Assembly (NCBI RefSeq): GCF_023330685.1
Contig: NZ_CP097128.1
Location: forward strand, 1,054,001-1,118,000
Source of the DNA: Conexibacter sp. DBS9H8
Lineage (GTDB): Bacteria; Actinomycetota; Thermoleophilia; Solirubrobacterales; Solirubrobacteraceae
Length of the DNA: 64,000 nt
Direction: 5' to 3'
Shown here in pieces: positions 53,350 to 61,934 of this stretch. The stretch's first letter is position 1. The number at the start of each line of letters is the position of its first letter. The notes beneath the pieces were generated by a model, which saw nothing but the letters and a program-made list of their open reading frames with translations, ran no database searches and was not told the DNA's origin. The position numbers were made by a program, and so were the translations under genes.

Positions 53350-53913
53350 GTGCTGATTTCCCCGACTCGGCTCGATGGCCCCCGCCTGATCGAGCCCGTC
53401 GTGCACGGCGACGCCCGCGGCTTCTTCCTCGAGAGCTTCCGAGCGGACGCGCTCGCCGAGGCCGGCATCGAGGTCACCTTCGTCCAGGACAACCACTCCC
53501 GCTCACGCGGCGGGACGATCCGCGGCATGCACTTCCAGGCCGGACAGAGCAAGCTCGTGCGCTGCGTCCGCGGGGCGATCCTCGACGTCGTCGTCGACAT
53601 CCGCCCCGAGTCCCCGCGCTTCGGCGAGTGGGAGGCGGTCCGTCTCGACGACGAGACCCACCACCAGCTGCTCGTCCCGGACGGGTTCGCCCACGGGTTC
53701 TGCGTCCTCTCGGTCGAGGCGGACGTCACCTACAAGGTCTCCAGCTACTACGACCCGACACGCGAGGCCGGTTTCTGCTTCGATGATCCGGCGGTCGGGA
53801 TCCGATGGCCGCTCGCCCCGGACCAGGCCACCGTTTCGGACCGGGACCGCGCCGCTCCCACCCTTGAGGACCTCACCGCCACCCTGCCGTCCCGCCTGGT
53901 CACAGGCGGCTAG
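53350..53913 (+). CDS. rfbC: dTDP-4-dehydrorhamnose 3,5-epimerase
   Basis: Epimerises dTDP-4-keto-6-deoxyglucose at C3 and C5 on the way to dTDP-L-rhamnose. A 187-residue cupin of normal family length. FFLESFRADAL, VQDNHSRSRGGTIRGMHFQ (catalytic His in RGMHFQ), VVVDIRPESPRFGEW and the Tyr of VTYKVSSYYDP are in order. GTG at 53350. rfbA, rfbB and rfbD are not in the window, so rhamnose synthesis is completed elsewhere. The neighbouring DUF1972 and GT2 enzymes are plausible rhamnose users. Confidence 0.95.
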   Translation: MLISPTRLDGPRLIEPVVHGDARGFFLESFRADALAEAGIEVTFVQDNHSRSRGGTIRGMHFQAGQSKLVRCVRGAILDVVVDIRPESPRFGEWEAVRLDDETHHQLLVPDGFAHGFCVLSVEADVTYKVSSYYDPTREAGFCFDDPAVGIRWPLAPDQATVSDRDRAAPTLEDLTATLPSRLVTGG

Positions 53914-53925
53914 CCCGGAGACACC

Positions 53926-54912
53926 ATGGCCACCTCACAGATCCCCGTTGCCCGGACCCGCGGCGTGCGCCCCCGCTTCAGCGTGGACGAGCGCCGCTTC
54001 ACGACGCTCAGCTGGGTTGCGCTGATCGCCCTCACCCTGATCGTCTTCAGCGGCGCGGCGGTCCGGCTCACCGACTCCGGCCTCGGCTGCCCGACCTGGC
54101 CACGGTGTGCCGGTCACATCTATCCGCCGCTCGGGGTCCACCCGCTGATCGAGTTCTCCAACCGGGTCCTCTCCGGCTTCGTCGGCATCATCGTCGCCGT
54201 CATCGCCGTCGCCGCCCTCAAGCGCAAGCCGTTCCGCCGCGACCTCGCCTGGCTCGCCTGGTCGCTCCCGCTCGGCGTCGTCGCCCAGGCCGTCCTCGGC
54301 GGCTTCACCGTTCGGGAGCACCTCGCCCCCGGCTTTGTGATGTCGCACTTCCTCCTGTCGATGGTGATCATCATCTTCGCTGTCATGCTCGTCTGGCGCT
54401 CGATCCATCCGGCCGGCTGGCGGCCGCCGAACCCCGACCGCCTCGTCGTCTACGGCGTCCGGCTGCTCGGGCTGCTGTGCGCGTTCACCCTGTTTGCCGG
54501 GACCGCCGCGACGGCGGCCGGACCCCATTCGGGCGGCCACGTCGGCCAGGTGATCAAGCGGCTCACCTTCAAGGGCCCCGACACGCTCGAGTGGGTCGTC
54601 AACCAGCATGCGACGATCGCCGTCGTCCTCGGCGTGCTGACGATCGCCGTCTGGTTCCTCAAGCGCCACCACGGTCACCCGTTCAGCCCGGCTGAGCCGA
54701 TCACCGTGCTCGGCGTCCTCCTCGCCGCCCAGGGGCTGATCGGCGCCGTCCAGTACGAACTCAAGCTGCCGGCCGAGATGGTCTGGGTGCACGTGGTGAT
54801 GGCGACGATCACCTGGATCGTCACGCTGTGGGCGATCGCCGTGGAAGGCCGCCTCGCGCCGCGGGCGCTGCCGGCGCCCGCGGCGCCGGCATCCGCCGCG
54901 GCGGCCGGCTGA
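53926..54912 (+). CDS. ctaA: Heme A synthase (CtaA/Cox15)
   Basis: Oxidises the C8 methyl of heme O to the formyl of heme A for aa3-type cytochrome oxidase, in the cytoplasmic membrane. A 328-residue protein with eight helices in two four-helix halves. GAAVRLTDSGLGCPTWPRC carries the Cys pair of the first extracytoplasmic loop seen in Gram-positive enzymes. Heme-ligand His residues are in FSNRVLSGF-HxxS-type positions (MSHFLLS), AGPHSGGH and NQHATIAV. The C-terminus is Ala/Pro-rich. ATG at 53926, 13 nt after rfbC, although it is functionally unrelated to it. Heme comes from the pathway that starts at hemA at the other end of the window. Confidence 0.94.
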   Translation: MATSQIPVARTRGVRPRFSVDERRFTTLSWVALIALTLIVFSGAAVRLTDSGLGCPTWPRCAGHIYPPLGVHPLIEFSNRVLSGFVGIIVAVIAVAALKRKPFRRDLAWLAWSLPLGVVAQAVLGGFTVREHLAPGFVMSHFLLSMVIIIFAVMLVWRSIHPAGWRPPNPDRLVVYGVRLLGLLCAFTLFAGTAATAAGPHSGGHVGQVIKRLTFKGPDTLEWVVNQHATIAVVLGVLTIAVWFLKRHHGHPFSPAEPITVLGVLLAAQGLIGAVQYELKLPAEMVWVHVVMATITWIVTLWAIAVEGRLAPRALPAPAAPASAAAAG

Positions 54913-54968
54913 GCCCCCCAGGTCCGGCCCCGGTCACCCGCGCGGCCGGCCGGCGGGCGCAGGGCGTC

Positions 54969-55538
54969 TCAGCGGGCGAGTGCCGCCGGGGTCGCGGTGG
55001 GCGTCGTCGCCGTGCCGGTGGTCGCGGTCGGCGCGCCCGTGGTGGTTGAAGCCGCCGGTGGGGCCGTCGCCGCACCCGGGGCCGGTGCGGTCGTCGTGCC
55101 CGTCGTGGTGGTCGTCCTCGTGGGGGGCGTGACCGGCCGGGTTGGTGGACCGGTGACGAACGAGCGCCGGGCCCCGTCGACGACGTAGGTCCGGTGCCCT
55201 GCGGTGACCAGGACGACGATCCGCCAGAAGTAGCGGGTGTGGGGGCGCAGATAGCTGACGTGCCGTTCGACCGCGACGACACGCCCGTGCAGCGGCACCG
55301 CCGGTGTGAGCGTGAGGCCCCGGCGCATGCGGGCGTTCGGGCTGTAGGCAAAGCGCCAGCGCGTCCCGGGGGCCGCTCGGGCAACGACCCCGTTGAGGTC
55401 GGCCGCCGTCGCGGACACGGACGTCGCGTCCCCGGAGGCGGCGATCGGCTGGCCGCCGAAGGCGGGCGCGGCCGCTCCGAAACCGACCGCCGTTCCGGCC
55501 GCCAGGGCGATCAGTCGACGTTGCACCGGCGGGAGCAT
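54969..55538 (-). CDS. Small secreted protein with fibronectin-like domain and Thr/Pro tail
   Basis: A 189-residue exported protein. A signal peptide (RRLIALAAGTAVGFGAAAPAFGG, read in parts, cleavage near residue 29) is followed by a compact beta-rich domain of about 100 residues (SVSATAADLNGVV; RYFWRIVVLVT; YVVDGARRSFVTG) resembling a fibronectin type III or purple-acid-phosphatase-type beta-sandwich. The last 60 residues are Thr/Pro/Ala repeats (TTTTTGTTTAPAPG). I do not know the function. The low-complexity tail could span the cell envelope or be glycosylated. It is convergent with ctaA. Confidence 0.72.
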   Translation of the reverse strand: MLPPVQRRLIALAAGTAVGFGAAAPAFGGQPIAASGDATSVSATAADLNGVVARAAPGTRWRFAYSPNARMRRGLTLTPAVPLHGRVVAVERHVSYLRPHTRYFWRIVVLVTAGHRTYVVDGARRSFVTGPPTRPVTPPTRTTTTTGTTTAPAPGAATAPPAASTTTGAPTATTGTATTPTATPAALAR

Positions 55539-55599
55539 AACCGTGGGGGAGGTCGCCTCATGCTGCCCGCCCCCGTTTTACCGGAACTTTTATGGATCG

Positions 55600-55617
55600 G
55601 TTCACACGAGGTTGACA
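55600..55617 (+). promoter_or_regulatory. PHO-box-like direct repeat
   Basis: GTTCACA (55600-55606), four spacer bases, then GTTGACA (55611-55617): two heptamers with an 11-bp phase, the form of PhoP-family boxes in actinobacteria (GTTCACC-type in Streptomyces). It is about 83-100 nt upstream of the response-regulator ATG, and the second heptamer contains TTGACA, a possible -35. Autoregulation is inferred. Confidence 0.55.
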
Positions 55618-55699
55618 AGTGTGAGTTGGCGGGAGTTTTTCTCGACGGTACGCCAGACGATCCCAGAACGCCCGCCCCGGCCGGTAAAGTCACGCGTCA

Positions 55700-56437
55700 A
55701 TGTCGACTGACCGCGCCAACCCGACGGCCGAGGTGGCCACCCAGGCCGCCTCCCTCAACATCCTCGTCGTCGACGACGAGTCCGACCTCCGGGAGATGCT
55801 CAACCGCTCCTTCTCCCGGGAGGGGCACAGGGTCACCGCGGTCGCGGACGGGCGCAGCGCGATCGACCGGGCGAGCACCGACGCCTTTGACATCATCCTG
55901 CTTGACGTCGCGCTCGGACCCGGGCCGGACGGGTATGAGGTGTGCCGGACGCTGCGAGCGCGGCGCAACATCGTGCCGATCATCATGTTGACGGCGCTCG
56001 ACTCCGAGGCGGACGCCGTCCTCGGGCTCGAGGCGGGCGCCGACGACTACGTGACCAAGCCGTTCGGGCTCGCCGAGTTGCGCAGCCGGATTCGGGCGGT
56101 CCTGCGCCGGGCCGGCACGCGCGCGATCGGCGCCGAGATCCTCCAGGTCGGTCCGATCGCCCTCGACCGGGCCCAGCGCGAGGTGACCGTCGAGGGGGAG
56201 TCGGTCCGTCTCACCTTCAGCGAATTCGAACTGCTCGACGCACTGATGACCGAGCCGGGACGGCTGCTCAACCGGCAGGAGTTGCTGCGGGCGATCTGGG
56301 GAGACTCCGCCTACCGGGATCCGCGCGCCATTGACGTCCACATCCGTCACCTCCGGGAGAAGCTCGAGCCCGAGCCGGAGAAGCCCAAGTACATCCTCAC
56401 CGTCCGCGGAGCCGGTTACCGCCTGCGGGGACCGTAG
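55700..56437 (+). CDS. OmpR/PhoP-family response regulator
   Basis: A 245-residue two-domain regulator. Receiver: acidic pair D25-D26, phospho-acceptor D69 in ILLDVAL, the switch Thr in IIMLTALDS and Lys in YVTKPFG. The loop after D69 reads GPGPDGYE, one residue longer than usual. The C-terminal winged helix (about 150-245) has LTFSEFELLDALMTEPG, RELL-type LNRQELLRAIWG and VHIRHLREKLEPEPEKPKYI (all OmpR-family). Closest in kind to PhoP/MprA/RegX. A PHO-box-like repeat stands upstream. The kinase gene follows directly, with the stop TAG adjacent to the kinase TTG. Signal unknown; phosphate is one candidate. Confidence 0.93.
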   Translation: MSTDRANPTAEVATQAASLNILVVDDESDLREMLNRSFSREGHRVTAVADGRSAIDRASTDAFDIILLDVALGPGPDGYEVCRTLRARRNIVPIIMLTALDSEADAVLGLEAGADDYVTKPFGLAELRSRIRAVLRRAGTRAIGAEILQVGPIALDRAQREVTVEGESVRLTFSEFELLDALMTEPGRLLNRQELLRAIWGDSAYRDPRAIDVHIRHLREKLEPEPEKPKYILTVRGAGYRLRGP

Positions 56438-58033
56438 TTGTCAGCGCAGAAGGCGGAGCCCGGTGATCACGCGCATGCCGGCCGCCGTCGGCTGCCGCGG
56501 TGGGGCGCCTTCGGTCTGCGGGGCCAGATCATCGGCGCCGTCCTCATCACGACCGTCGTCACCCTCGTCGTCGCGGCGATCGTTCTGCTGCCCCAGCTCA
56601 ACCACTCCCTTCGGGTCGCCTCGAGCGTTTCCCTGAAGAAGGACATCATCGCCGCCCGGTCCGGTCTGCGGCGGATCGGGCGGATCGACTACGGGGCGAT
56701 CGCCACCCTCGGGGAACGTCAGTTGCGCAACACCCCCGAGCACCTCCAGGCCCGCGCCGCGGCGACCGCCCTCGAGCAGGAGCTCACCTCCCTCAAGCAG
56801 CGCCTCGGGACCAACGACGTCTACCTGATCGGCTACATCGACGCGAGTGGGCACGGACGGCCGATCAGCCTCACGTCGGTGCCGAGCACCGATCTCTCTG
56901 AGGACGGGGTCGCCAGCGACAGCTTCGCCGACGTCGACGCGGCGTTCTTTCAGCGCCACGTCACCTATCGCCCGTACATGAGCTTCGGGCAGGTCGACGG
57001 CCAGCAGGTGGTCCGCGCCGCCGTCAAGCTGCCCGATGACGCCGTGCTCGCCGTTCGCAAGCTGATCGATGAGATCCCGACCGCGGCCTCCGCGGTGGCC
57101 AGCGCCTTCGAGGTCGCCGCGCTCGCCGGACTGCTGCTCACCGGCATCCTCGCCTTCCCGCTCGCCGGCACGCTCGTGCGCCGACTCCAGCACCTGCGGG
57201 AGGCGGCCCAGCGGGTCGCGGCCGAGGGCGCCGGGGCCGAGGTTCCGACCGACCGGGCCCGGGATGAGGTCGGTGACCTCGCCCGCTCCTTCGCGATCAT
57301 GCAACGCCGCCTCGCCCATCAGGAGGAGGCGCGGCGCGCGTTCGTGGCGACCGCCAGTCACGAGCTGCGGACTCCGCTCGCCTCGCTCGAGGGGATGCTC
57401 GAACTCGTCGCCGAGGACGTCAGCGAGCACCCCGAGCTCAGCGACGCGGCCACGCTGCTGGATCGGGCCCGGAGCCAGTCCCGGCGTCTCTCCCGGCTCG
57501 CCGCCGACCTCCTCGACCTCAGCCGCATCGACGCCGAGGTCCCGCTGCGTTCTGAGCCGGTCGAGCTGAGCGAGCTCACTCGGGCGGTCCTCGCCGAGTT
57601 CGAGCAGAGCCTCACCGAACACGCGGTCCACGGACAGGTATCGGGTGAGGCGGGACCGGTCTGGGTGCACGCCGACCCCGGTAAGCTCGCTCAGATCCTG
57701 CGGATCCTGATCGACAACGCCCTGCGGGTCGCCCCGGCCGACAGTGCGGTGACGGTGACGCTGACCCGCTCAGGGCTGACGGTGAGCGACCACGGTCCCG
57801 GCGTCGCCCCGGAGGAGCGTGACCTCATCTTCGAGCGGTTCAAGCGGGGCAGCGCGACCGGGGGGGAGGCCGGCTTCGGGCTCGGGTTGGCGATCGGACG
57901 CGAGCTGGCCCGCCGGATGGACGGGGACCTCATCCTGCTGGACACGGCGGCCGGGGCGACCTTCGCTCTGAGTGTGCCGTCCACTCCCGCTCCCGACGGC
58001 GCTGAAGCCGAGTCGGTGAGCGTGCCGCGATGA
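56438..58033 (+). CDS. Membrane sensor histidine kinase (HAMP/HisKA)
   Basis: A 531-residue kinase. First helix about 28-50, an extracytoplasmic sensor of about 160 residues (51-212), second helix about 220-243, HAMP about 245-295, then the dimerisation helix with phospho-accepting His308 (ATASHELRTPLASLEG). The ATP domain has the N box LRILIDNALRVAP, the G1 box SDHGPGVAPEERDLIFERF and the G2 box GFGLGLAIG. The start TTG at 56438 is directly after the regulator's stop; no closer ATG exists. Sensor-domain family not recognised. Its stop overlaps the DedA gene start (ATGA). The last 20 residues (PDGAEAESVSVPR) are an acidic tail. Confidence 0.93.
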   Translation: MSAQKAEPGDHAHAGRRRLPRWGAFGLRGQIIGAVLITTVVTLVVAAIVLLPQLNHSLRVASSVSLKKDIIAARSGLRRIGRIDYGAIATLGERQLRNTPEHLQARAAATALEQELTSLKQRLGTNDVYLIGYIDASGHGRPISLTSVPSTDLSEDGVASDSFADVDAAFFQRHVTYRPYMSFGQVDGQQVVRAAVKLPDDAVLAVRKLIDEIPTAASAVASAFEVAALAGLLLTGILAFPLAGTLVRRLQHLREAAQRVAAEGAGAEVPTDRARDEVGDLARSFAIMQRRLAHQEEARRAFVATASHELRTPLASLEGMLELVAEDVSEHPELSDAATLLDRARSQSRRLSRLAADLLDLSRIDAEVPLRSEPVELSELTRAVLAEFEQSLTEHAVHGQVSGEAGPVWVHADPGKLAQILRILIDNALRVAPADSAVTVTLTRSGLTVSDHGPGVAPEERDLIFERFKRGSATGGEAGFGLGLAIGRELARRMDGDLILLDTAAGATFALSVPSTPAPDGAEAESVSVPR

Positions 58034-58695
58034 TCGGGGCCGCGGCGATCATCGCCATCTCCGGCAGCCTCGGTTACTTCCTCCCGGCGATCATCGGCCT
58101 CGAATCGATGGGCGTGCCCTCCCCGGGGGAGACGGCGCTGCTCCTCGCCGCCGTCCTCGCCAGCCAGGGCAAGCTGCAGATCTGGCTGGTGATCGTGATC
58201 GCGATCGCTTCCGCGATGGCCGGAGACAACCTCGGCTACCTGCTCGGCCGCCGCCTCGGCCGCGAGGTGGTCGGCGGACCCGGCCCGTTCCAGGCCCGCC
58301 GCCGGCACCTCATCGCGGTCGGTGACCGGTTCTTTGACCGCCACGGCCCCAAGACGGTCTTCCTCGGGCGGTGGGTGTCGCTCGTACGGTTCATCGTCGC
58401 CTGGCTCGCCGGCATCAACGAGATGCCGTTCCGCGTCTTCTTCCTCTGGAACGCGCTCGGCGCGGTGACCTGGGCGACCGCATACGGGCTCGCCGGCTAC
58501 TTCGGCGGCCACGCGGTCGAGACCGTCTTCAAGGACGTCGGCCTCGGGGCCGGCATCGCCCTCGGGGTGGCGATCGTCGCGGTGATCGTCGTCCTCAAGC
58601 TGCGCGAGCGCCGCGCCGGCCGACGCGAGAGCGCCGAGACGGAGCCCGGCGCCCCTTCCGCTCGGGCCGCCTCCGGCGACACCCACACGTCCTGA
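58030..58695 (+). CDS. DedA-family membrane protein
   Basis: A 221-residue protein of the DedA/SNARE-associated (VTT) superfamily, whose members include polyprenyl-phosphate and phospholipid transporters (UptA/PetA-like lipid flippases). Motif GVPSPGETALLLAAVLAS opens the first re-entrant hairpin, with the conserved Glu of SPGET. GDNLGYLLGRRLGRE (the G-x-x-x-G-Y-x-x-G-R pattern) and FLGRWVSLVRFIVAWLAG follow with conserved Arg residues; the second GALGAVTWATAYG-like helix comes after. If it carries polyprenyl phosphate, it links with the envelope-glycan genes here. ATG overlaps the kinase stop, so it is probably in one operon with the two-component genes. Confidence 0.9.
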   Translation: MIGAAAIIAISGSLGYFLPAIIGLESMGVPSPGETALLLAAVLASQGKLQIWLVIVIAIASAMAGDNLGYLLGRRLGREVVGGPGPFQARRRHLIAVGDRFFDRHGPKTVFLGRWVSLVRFIVAWLAGINEMPFRVFFLWNALGAVTWATAYGLAGYFGGHAVETVFKDVGLGAGIALGVAIVAVIVVLKLRERRAGRRESAETEPGAPSARAASGDTHTS

Positions 58696-58696
58696 G

Positions 58697-59395
58697 ATGA
58701 CGGCCAGCGGCCCTCGCGCAACACCGGTTCGTCCTCAGGCGGTCGTCTTCGATGTCAATGAGACGCTGACTGACCTGTCGGCTCTCCGATCACTCTTCAC
58801 CGGCCTCGGGCTGGGTGAGCCCGCCCTTCCGTGGTGGTTTGCGGTGCTCCTCCGGGACGGGATGGCCCTCGCCGCCGCCGGTGACAGTGGCCGGTTTCCC
58901 GATCTCGCCGCCGCGGCCCTCGAGGAGGTCTGTGCCGCCTGCGGCCAGGGAGTGCCGACGGGCGCGATCGAGAAGCTGCTGCGCGCCTTCGCGGAGGTCC
59001 CGGTTCACGCGGACGTCGCACCCGCACTCGAACGGCTCGCGCAGGCCGGCGTGCCGGCCGTCGCGTTGACCAACGGCGGCCTCCCCGGTGCCGAACGCAT
59101 CCTCGAGCGGGCAGGGGTGCGGTCACACTTTGCTGAGGTGCTGTCCGTTGACGCGGTCGGTCATTGGAAGCCGCGGCCCGAGCCCTACCATCACGCCGCC
59201 CGGGTCGCGGGCGTACCGCCGCGCCGGTTGGCGATGGTCGCCGTTCATCCCTGGGATCTTCACGGGGCGGCCGCCGCCGGGTTGGTGACCGGCTGGGTGC
59301 GGCGGGGACGGGGCCCCTACCCGCCGGTGTTCACCCCACCAACCGTCGAGGCGTCTGGCCTCGACGGCGTCGTCGAGGCCCTGCTCGATCTCTGA
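58697..59395 (+). CDS. HAD-superfamily hydrolase (haloacid dehalogenase type II-like)
   Basis: A 232-residue HAD enzyme. Nucleophile Asp19 in FDVNETLTDLSAL, Thr motif II VALTNGGLPGA, Lys motif III VGHWKPRPEPYHHAA, and motif IV MVAVHPWDLHGAAAAG with its Asp. N-E-T instead of a second Asp at position +2 is usual in dehalogenase-type members that lack phosphatase activity. ATG lies 1 nt after the DedA stop. The substrate is unknown; other members act on 2-haloacids or unknown metabolites. A hairpin terminator follows immediately. Confidence 0.87.
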   Translation: MTASGPRATPVRPQAVVFDVNETLTDLSALRSLFTGLGLGEPALPWWFAVLLRDGMALAAAGDSGRFPDLAAAALEEVCAACGQGVPTGAIEKLLRAFAEVPVHADVAPALERLAQAGVPAVALTNGGLPGAERILERAGVRSHFAEVLSVDAVGHWKPRPEPYHHAARVAGVPPRRLAMVAVHPWDLHGAAAAGLVTGWVRRGRGPYPPVFTPPTVEASGLDGVVEALLDL

Positions 59396-59421
59396 GCCGG
59401 GAGGGCGACCTGACTCCCGGC
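59396..59421. terminator. Hairpin terminator between HAD and msrB genes
   Basis: GCCGGGAG (59396-59403) and CTCCCGGC (59414-59421) form a perfect 8-bp stem with a 10-nt loop, starting right after the TGA of one gene and 8 nt before the end of the convergent msrB. It can serve both strands. No U-tract. Confidence 0.65.
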
Positions 59422-59428
59422 GGCCGCG

Positions 59429-59854
59429 TCAGGACCTCGCGGCCCCGGGGTCGAACCCGAGCGCGAGTGAATTGATGCAGTAGCGCAGTCCGGTCGGCTC
59501 GGGGCCGTCGTCGAAGACGTGGCCGAGGTGGCCGCCGCAGCGGCGACAGATCACCTCGGTGCGAACCATCCCGTGGCTCGTGTCCTTGCGTTCGGTGACC
59601 GCGTCACTGTTCACCGGCTCGCTGAAGGACGGCCAGCCACAGCCGGCGTCGAACTTCGTCTCGGAGCTGAACAGGGCGCTGCCACAGCCCGCACAGTGAT
59701 ACTGGCCGTCGTCCCAGAGGTCGAAGTAGGCCCCGCTGAAGGGCCGCTCGGTCGCCTGGTGGCGCAGCACCTGATACTCGTCCGGCGCCAGCCGTTCGCG
59801 CCACTGCTCGTCGGTCAGCTCAACGTCACCCTGAGTGCTCATGTTCACGGACAT
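59429..59854 (-). CDS. msrB: Peptide methionine-R-sulfoxide reductase
   Basis: Repairs methionine-R-sulfoxide in oxidised proteins. A 141-residue MsrB domain: Zn-binding Cys pairs CAGCGSALF and [12 protein letters not shown], the substrate motif [10 protein letters not shown] (with a potential recycling Cys) and the catalytic Cys in [10 protein letters not shown]. Normal length. Its ATG overlaps the stop of the preceding gene by 1 nt (TAATG), suggesting coupled translation with the GH63-like hydrolase upstream. Lack of an MsrA domain shows it is a stand-alone type. Confidence 0.96.
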   Translation of the reverse strand: MSVNMSTQGDVELTDEQWRERLAPDEYQVLRHQATERPFSGAYFDLWDDGQYHCAGCGSALFSSETKFDAGCGWPSFSEPVNSDAVTERKDTSHGMVRTEVICRRCGGHLGHVFDDGPEPTGLRYCINSLALGFDPGAARS

Positions 59855-61080
59855 TAGCGACCGGCGTCGGTTGGCTCCCCGGGCCCCGCCGGGCCGGCCG
59901 GGAGCATTTCAAGCACGAGCGCGGACCAGCTGAAATCCCGCTGGCCGAGGCCCGCACCGCTGTCGGGGTGGTAGTACTCGCGCAGGCCGCTGGTAAGCAC
60001 CGCCCGCGCCACCCGCGCGCTCAGGTCGTCCGCCTGGAGCCCAAAGCCCAGGCGGACGAGGCCCCGCCACAACAGCCACGCGGCGTTCACCCACATCGGC
60101 CCGCGCCAGTAGCGGCGCACGAGCCCCGACTCGCGGGGCCGGAAGCTCGGCTCCCGCGCCGACACCGACGGCGGGCCGGCCGGCAGCCAGAACGCGTCGG
60201 GGTCGAGCAGGTGCTCCTCCACGAGCCGGCGCCCGATCGCCTCGGGGAGGTCGTCGAGGGCGAGCGGGGCGAGCGCCGCCCAGGTGGCCGGGCCGCCACG
60301 GTGGGGTCTGCGACCGCGCCGGTCGCTGACGGGAAGGAACAGTCCGCGACGCTCGTCCCAGCAACGGTCGATCAGGGCGCCGGTGAGCGAGGGCCGCCCG
60401 AGGGCGGTCCGCGACAGCGAGTAGAGGACGTTGGTGAGCACCTCACAGACGACCGTTCCGCCTGTCGCGCGGATCGTCCGGGCGTCGTAGCGGTGGCGGC
60501 GGTTGGCCTGCACGAGGGTGACGAAGCCGGGCCGGGAGTGCGCCCGCCAGCCCCATGCCGCGTCGAACTGGGGGGAGGCGTCCAGGCCGGACTCGTCGGG
60601 CTGGACGATCCAGATCAGGCCGTCTCCGTCGAGGTCACGGTGCTCCTCCAGCCAGCGGTGGTGGGCGCCGATCCGCGGTTCGGCCCGCGGGTCCCCGACC
60701 GCCAGCGACCACGCCCAGGCGAGCAGCGGCGGTTGGATCGAGGCGGTCATCGCCGCGCCCGGCTCGGTCACGTTGTAGGTGAGCCGCCGCGCGCCGGTGA
60801 GCGGGCGCTCCCAGAAGATCGTGTGGCCGATGAACCCGTCCTCGCGCTGGGCATCGAGCAGCGAGCTGAGCTCGGCCCGGGCGCCGGCCGGGTCGAACTG
60901 CGAGCGGCTGATCGCGACAAAGCACGAGTCCCAGTACCACTGCCACGGGTAGTGGCCGGGCGCCGGGCAGGTGTAGGCGTAGGGGCGGCCGTCAGCGGCG
61001 CGCACGCCGGTGCGCCAGTTCGCCGCGAGCACGCGGCGGCACTCGTCGACGATCGCTGAGCGGTCCACGTCTGACACCAT
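59854..61080 (-). CDS. GH63/MGH1-type glycoside hydrolase (glucosylglycerate hydrolase-like)
   Basis: An (alpha/alpha)6-barrel hydrolase of 408 residues from ATG 61080 ([13 protein letters not shown]); an ATG at 61104 would add eight residues but overlap the divergent methyltransferase start. [18 protein letters not shown] is the conserved first motif, then [26 protein letters not shown] (with an acidic pair), [17 protein letters not shown] and [11 protein letters not shown]. These match mannosyl/glucosylglycerate hydrolases and related trehalase-like GH63 members, which act on compatible solutes. Coupled to msrB by a TAATG overlap, which points to a stress-related operon. Exact substrate uncertain. 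Confidence 0.85.
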   Translation of the reverse strand: MVSDVDRSAIVDECRRVLAANWRTGVRAADGRPYAYTCPAPGHYPWQWYWDSCFVAISRSQFDPAGARAELSSLLDAQREDGFIGHTIFWERPLTGARRLTYNVTEPGAAMTASIQPPLLAWAWSLAVGDPRAEPRIGAHHRWLEEHRDLDGDGLIWIVQPDESGLDASPQFDAAWGWRAHSRPGFVTLVQANRRHRYDARTIRATGGTVVCEVLTNVLYSLSRTALGRPSLTGALIDRCWDERRGLFLPVSDRRGRRPHRGGPATWAALAPLALDDLPEAIGRRLVEEHLLDPDAFWLPAGPPSVSAREPSFRPRESGLVRRYWRGPMWVNAAWLLWRGLVRLGFGLQADDLSARVARAVLTSGLREYYHPDSGAGLGQRDFSWSALVLEMLPAGPAGPGEPTDAGR

Positions 61081-61091
61081 CGGCGCCGATC

Positions 61092-61934
61092 GTGACAGGA
61101 GCATCGCAATGGAGGCCGGCCGCGGGCTGGGCGCGGCGGCGGGCGCTGCAGGCGGGCGCCGCCCTCACCGAGGCACGGCGCCGCCCGGACGGGCTGCCCC
61201 CGCGGCGGCTGCGGGCGCGGGTCGGGGCACCCGGGGCGCAGGAGTTCGCCAGCGGCGGCGCCGCGGCCGCCGACGCCCTGCTCGCCGCGGCCGCGGAGGC
61301 GCTCGGGGAACGGTCCGCCGCCCTCGCCGGTGTGCTCGACTTCGGCTGCGGGTCCGGCCGGGTGCTCGGGGAGATGATCCGGCGCGGGGTGGGCGAACAC
61401 CGGGTCGGGGTCGATGTCGACGCCGAGGCGATCGCCTGGGCCGAGGCTCACCTTCCCGGGGCACGCTGGCTCGCCTCCTCAGCGAACCCGCCGCTCCCGC
61501 TGGTCGGGGAGCGGTTCGACCTGATCTACTCGGTGTCGGTGTTCAGCCACCTCGACGCGGTCGCCCAGGACGCGTGGCTGACGGAGCTCGCCGGGACGCT
61601 CGCGCCCGGCGGGGTGGCGCTGCTGTCCGTCCACGGCGCAACGGCTCTGGAGGCGTTCCGGTCCGGGGCCGTCGCCACGGCCTGGTGCCCTCCCGAGGCT
61701 CTGCGTGGGCGTGGGCCGCTCGCGGCGGACGAGTTGTGGTCGGTCCCCTACGTCCACAGCCGTTGGAACCGGGGCGACCTGCCCGGCGTCGGCGCCGGCT
61801 ACGGCTTGAGCTTCCACGGGCCGGAGTACCTGCGCGCCCACTGGGGCCGGTTCCTCGCCGTTGAGGCGATCCTCCCGCGCGCGATCAGCGGCTGGCAGGA
61901 TCTCGTGGTGTGCCGGTCGCGACCGCCCGGGTGA
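61092..61934 (+). CDS. Class I SAM-dependent methyltransferase
   Basis: A 280-residue methyltransferase. Residues 1-85 are a helical region without a motif. GVLDFGCGSGRVLGEMI (about 82-98) is motif I, VGVDVDAEAIAWAEAHLPG the motif II strand, FDLIYSVSVFSHLDAVAQ motif IV/V and LAPGGVALLSVHGA motif VI. The C-terminal RWNRGDLPGVGAGYGLSFH part resembles methyltransferases beside glycan genes. The GTG at 61092 is the only in-frame start in the short divergent gap. Its 3' end overlaps that of the convergent sulfurtransferase fusion gene by 50 bp, giving complementary mRNA ends. Substrate unknown. Confidence 0.87.
   Translation: MTGASQWRPAAGWARRRALQAGAALTEARRRPDGLPPRRLRARVGAPGAQEFASGGAAAADALLAAAAEALGERSAALAGVLDFGCGSGRVLGEMIRRGVGEHRVGVDVDAEAIAWAEAHLPGARWLASSANPPLPLVGERFDLIYSVSVFSHLDAVAQDAWLTELAGTLAPGGVALLSVHGATALEAFRSGAVATAWCPPEALRGRGPLAADELWSVPYVHSRWNRGDLPGVGAGYGLSFHGPEYLRAHWGRFLAVEAILPRAISGWQDLVVCRSRPPG

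Noticed and set aside
55683..55699. TAAAGT as a leaderless -10 for the response regulator
   Set aside because: No matching -35 at the right distance; the TTGACA in the direct repeat is the better candidate, though its own -10 is unclear.
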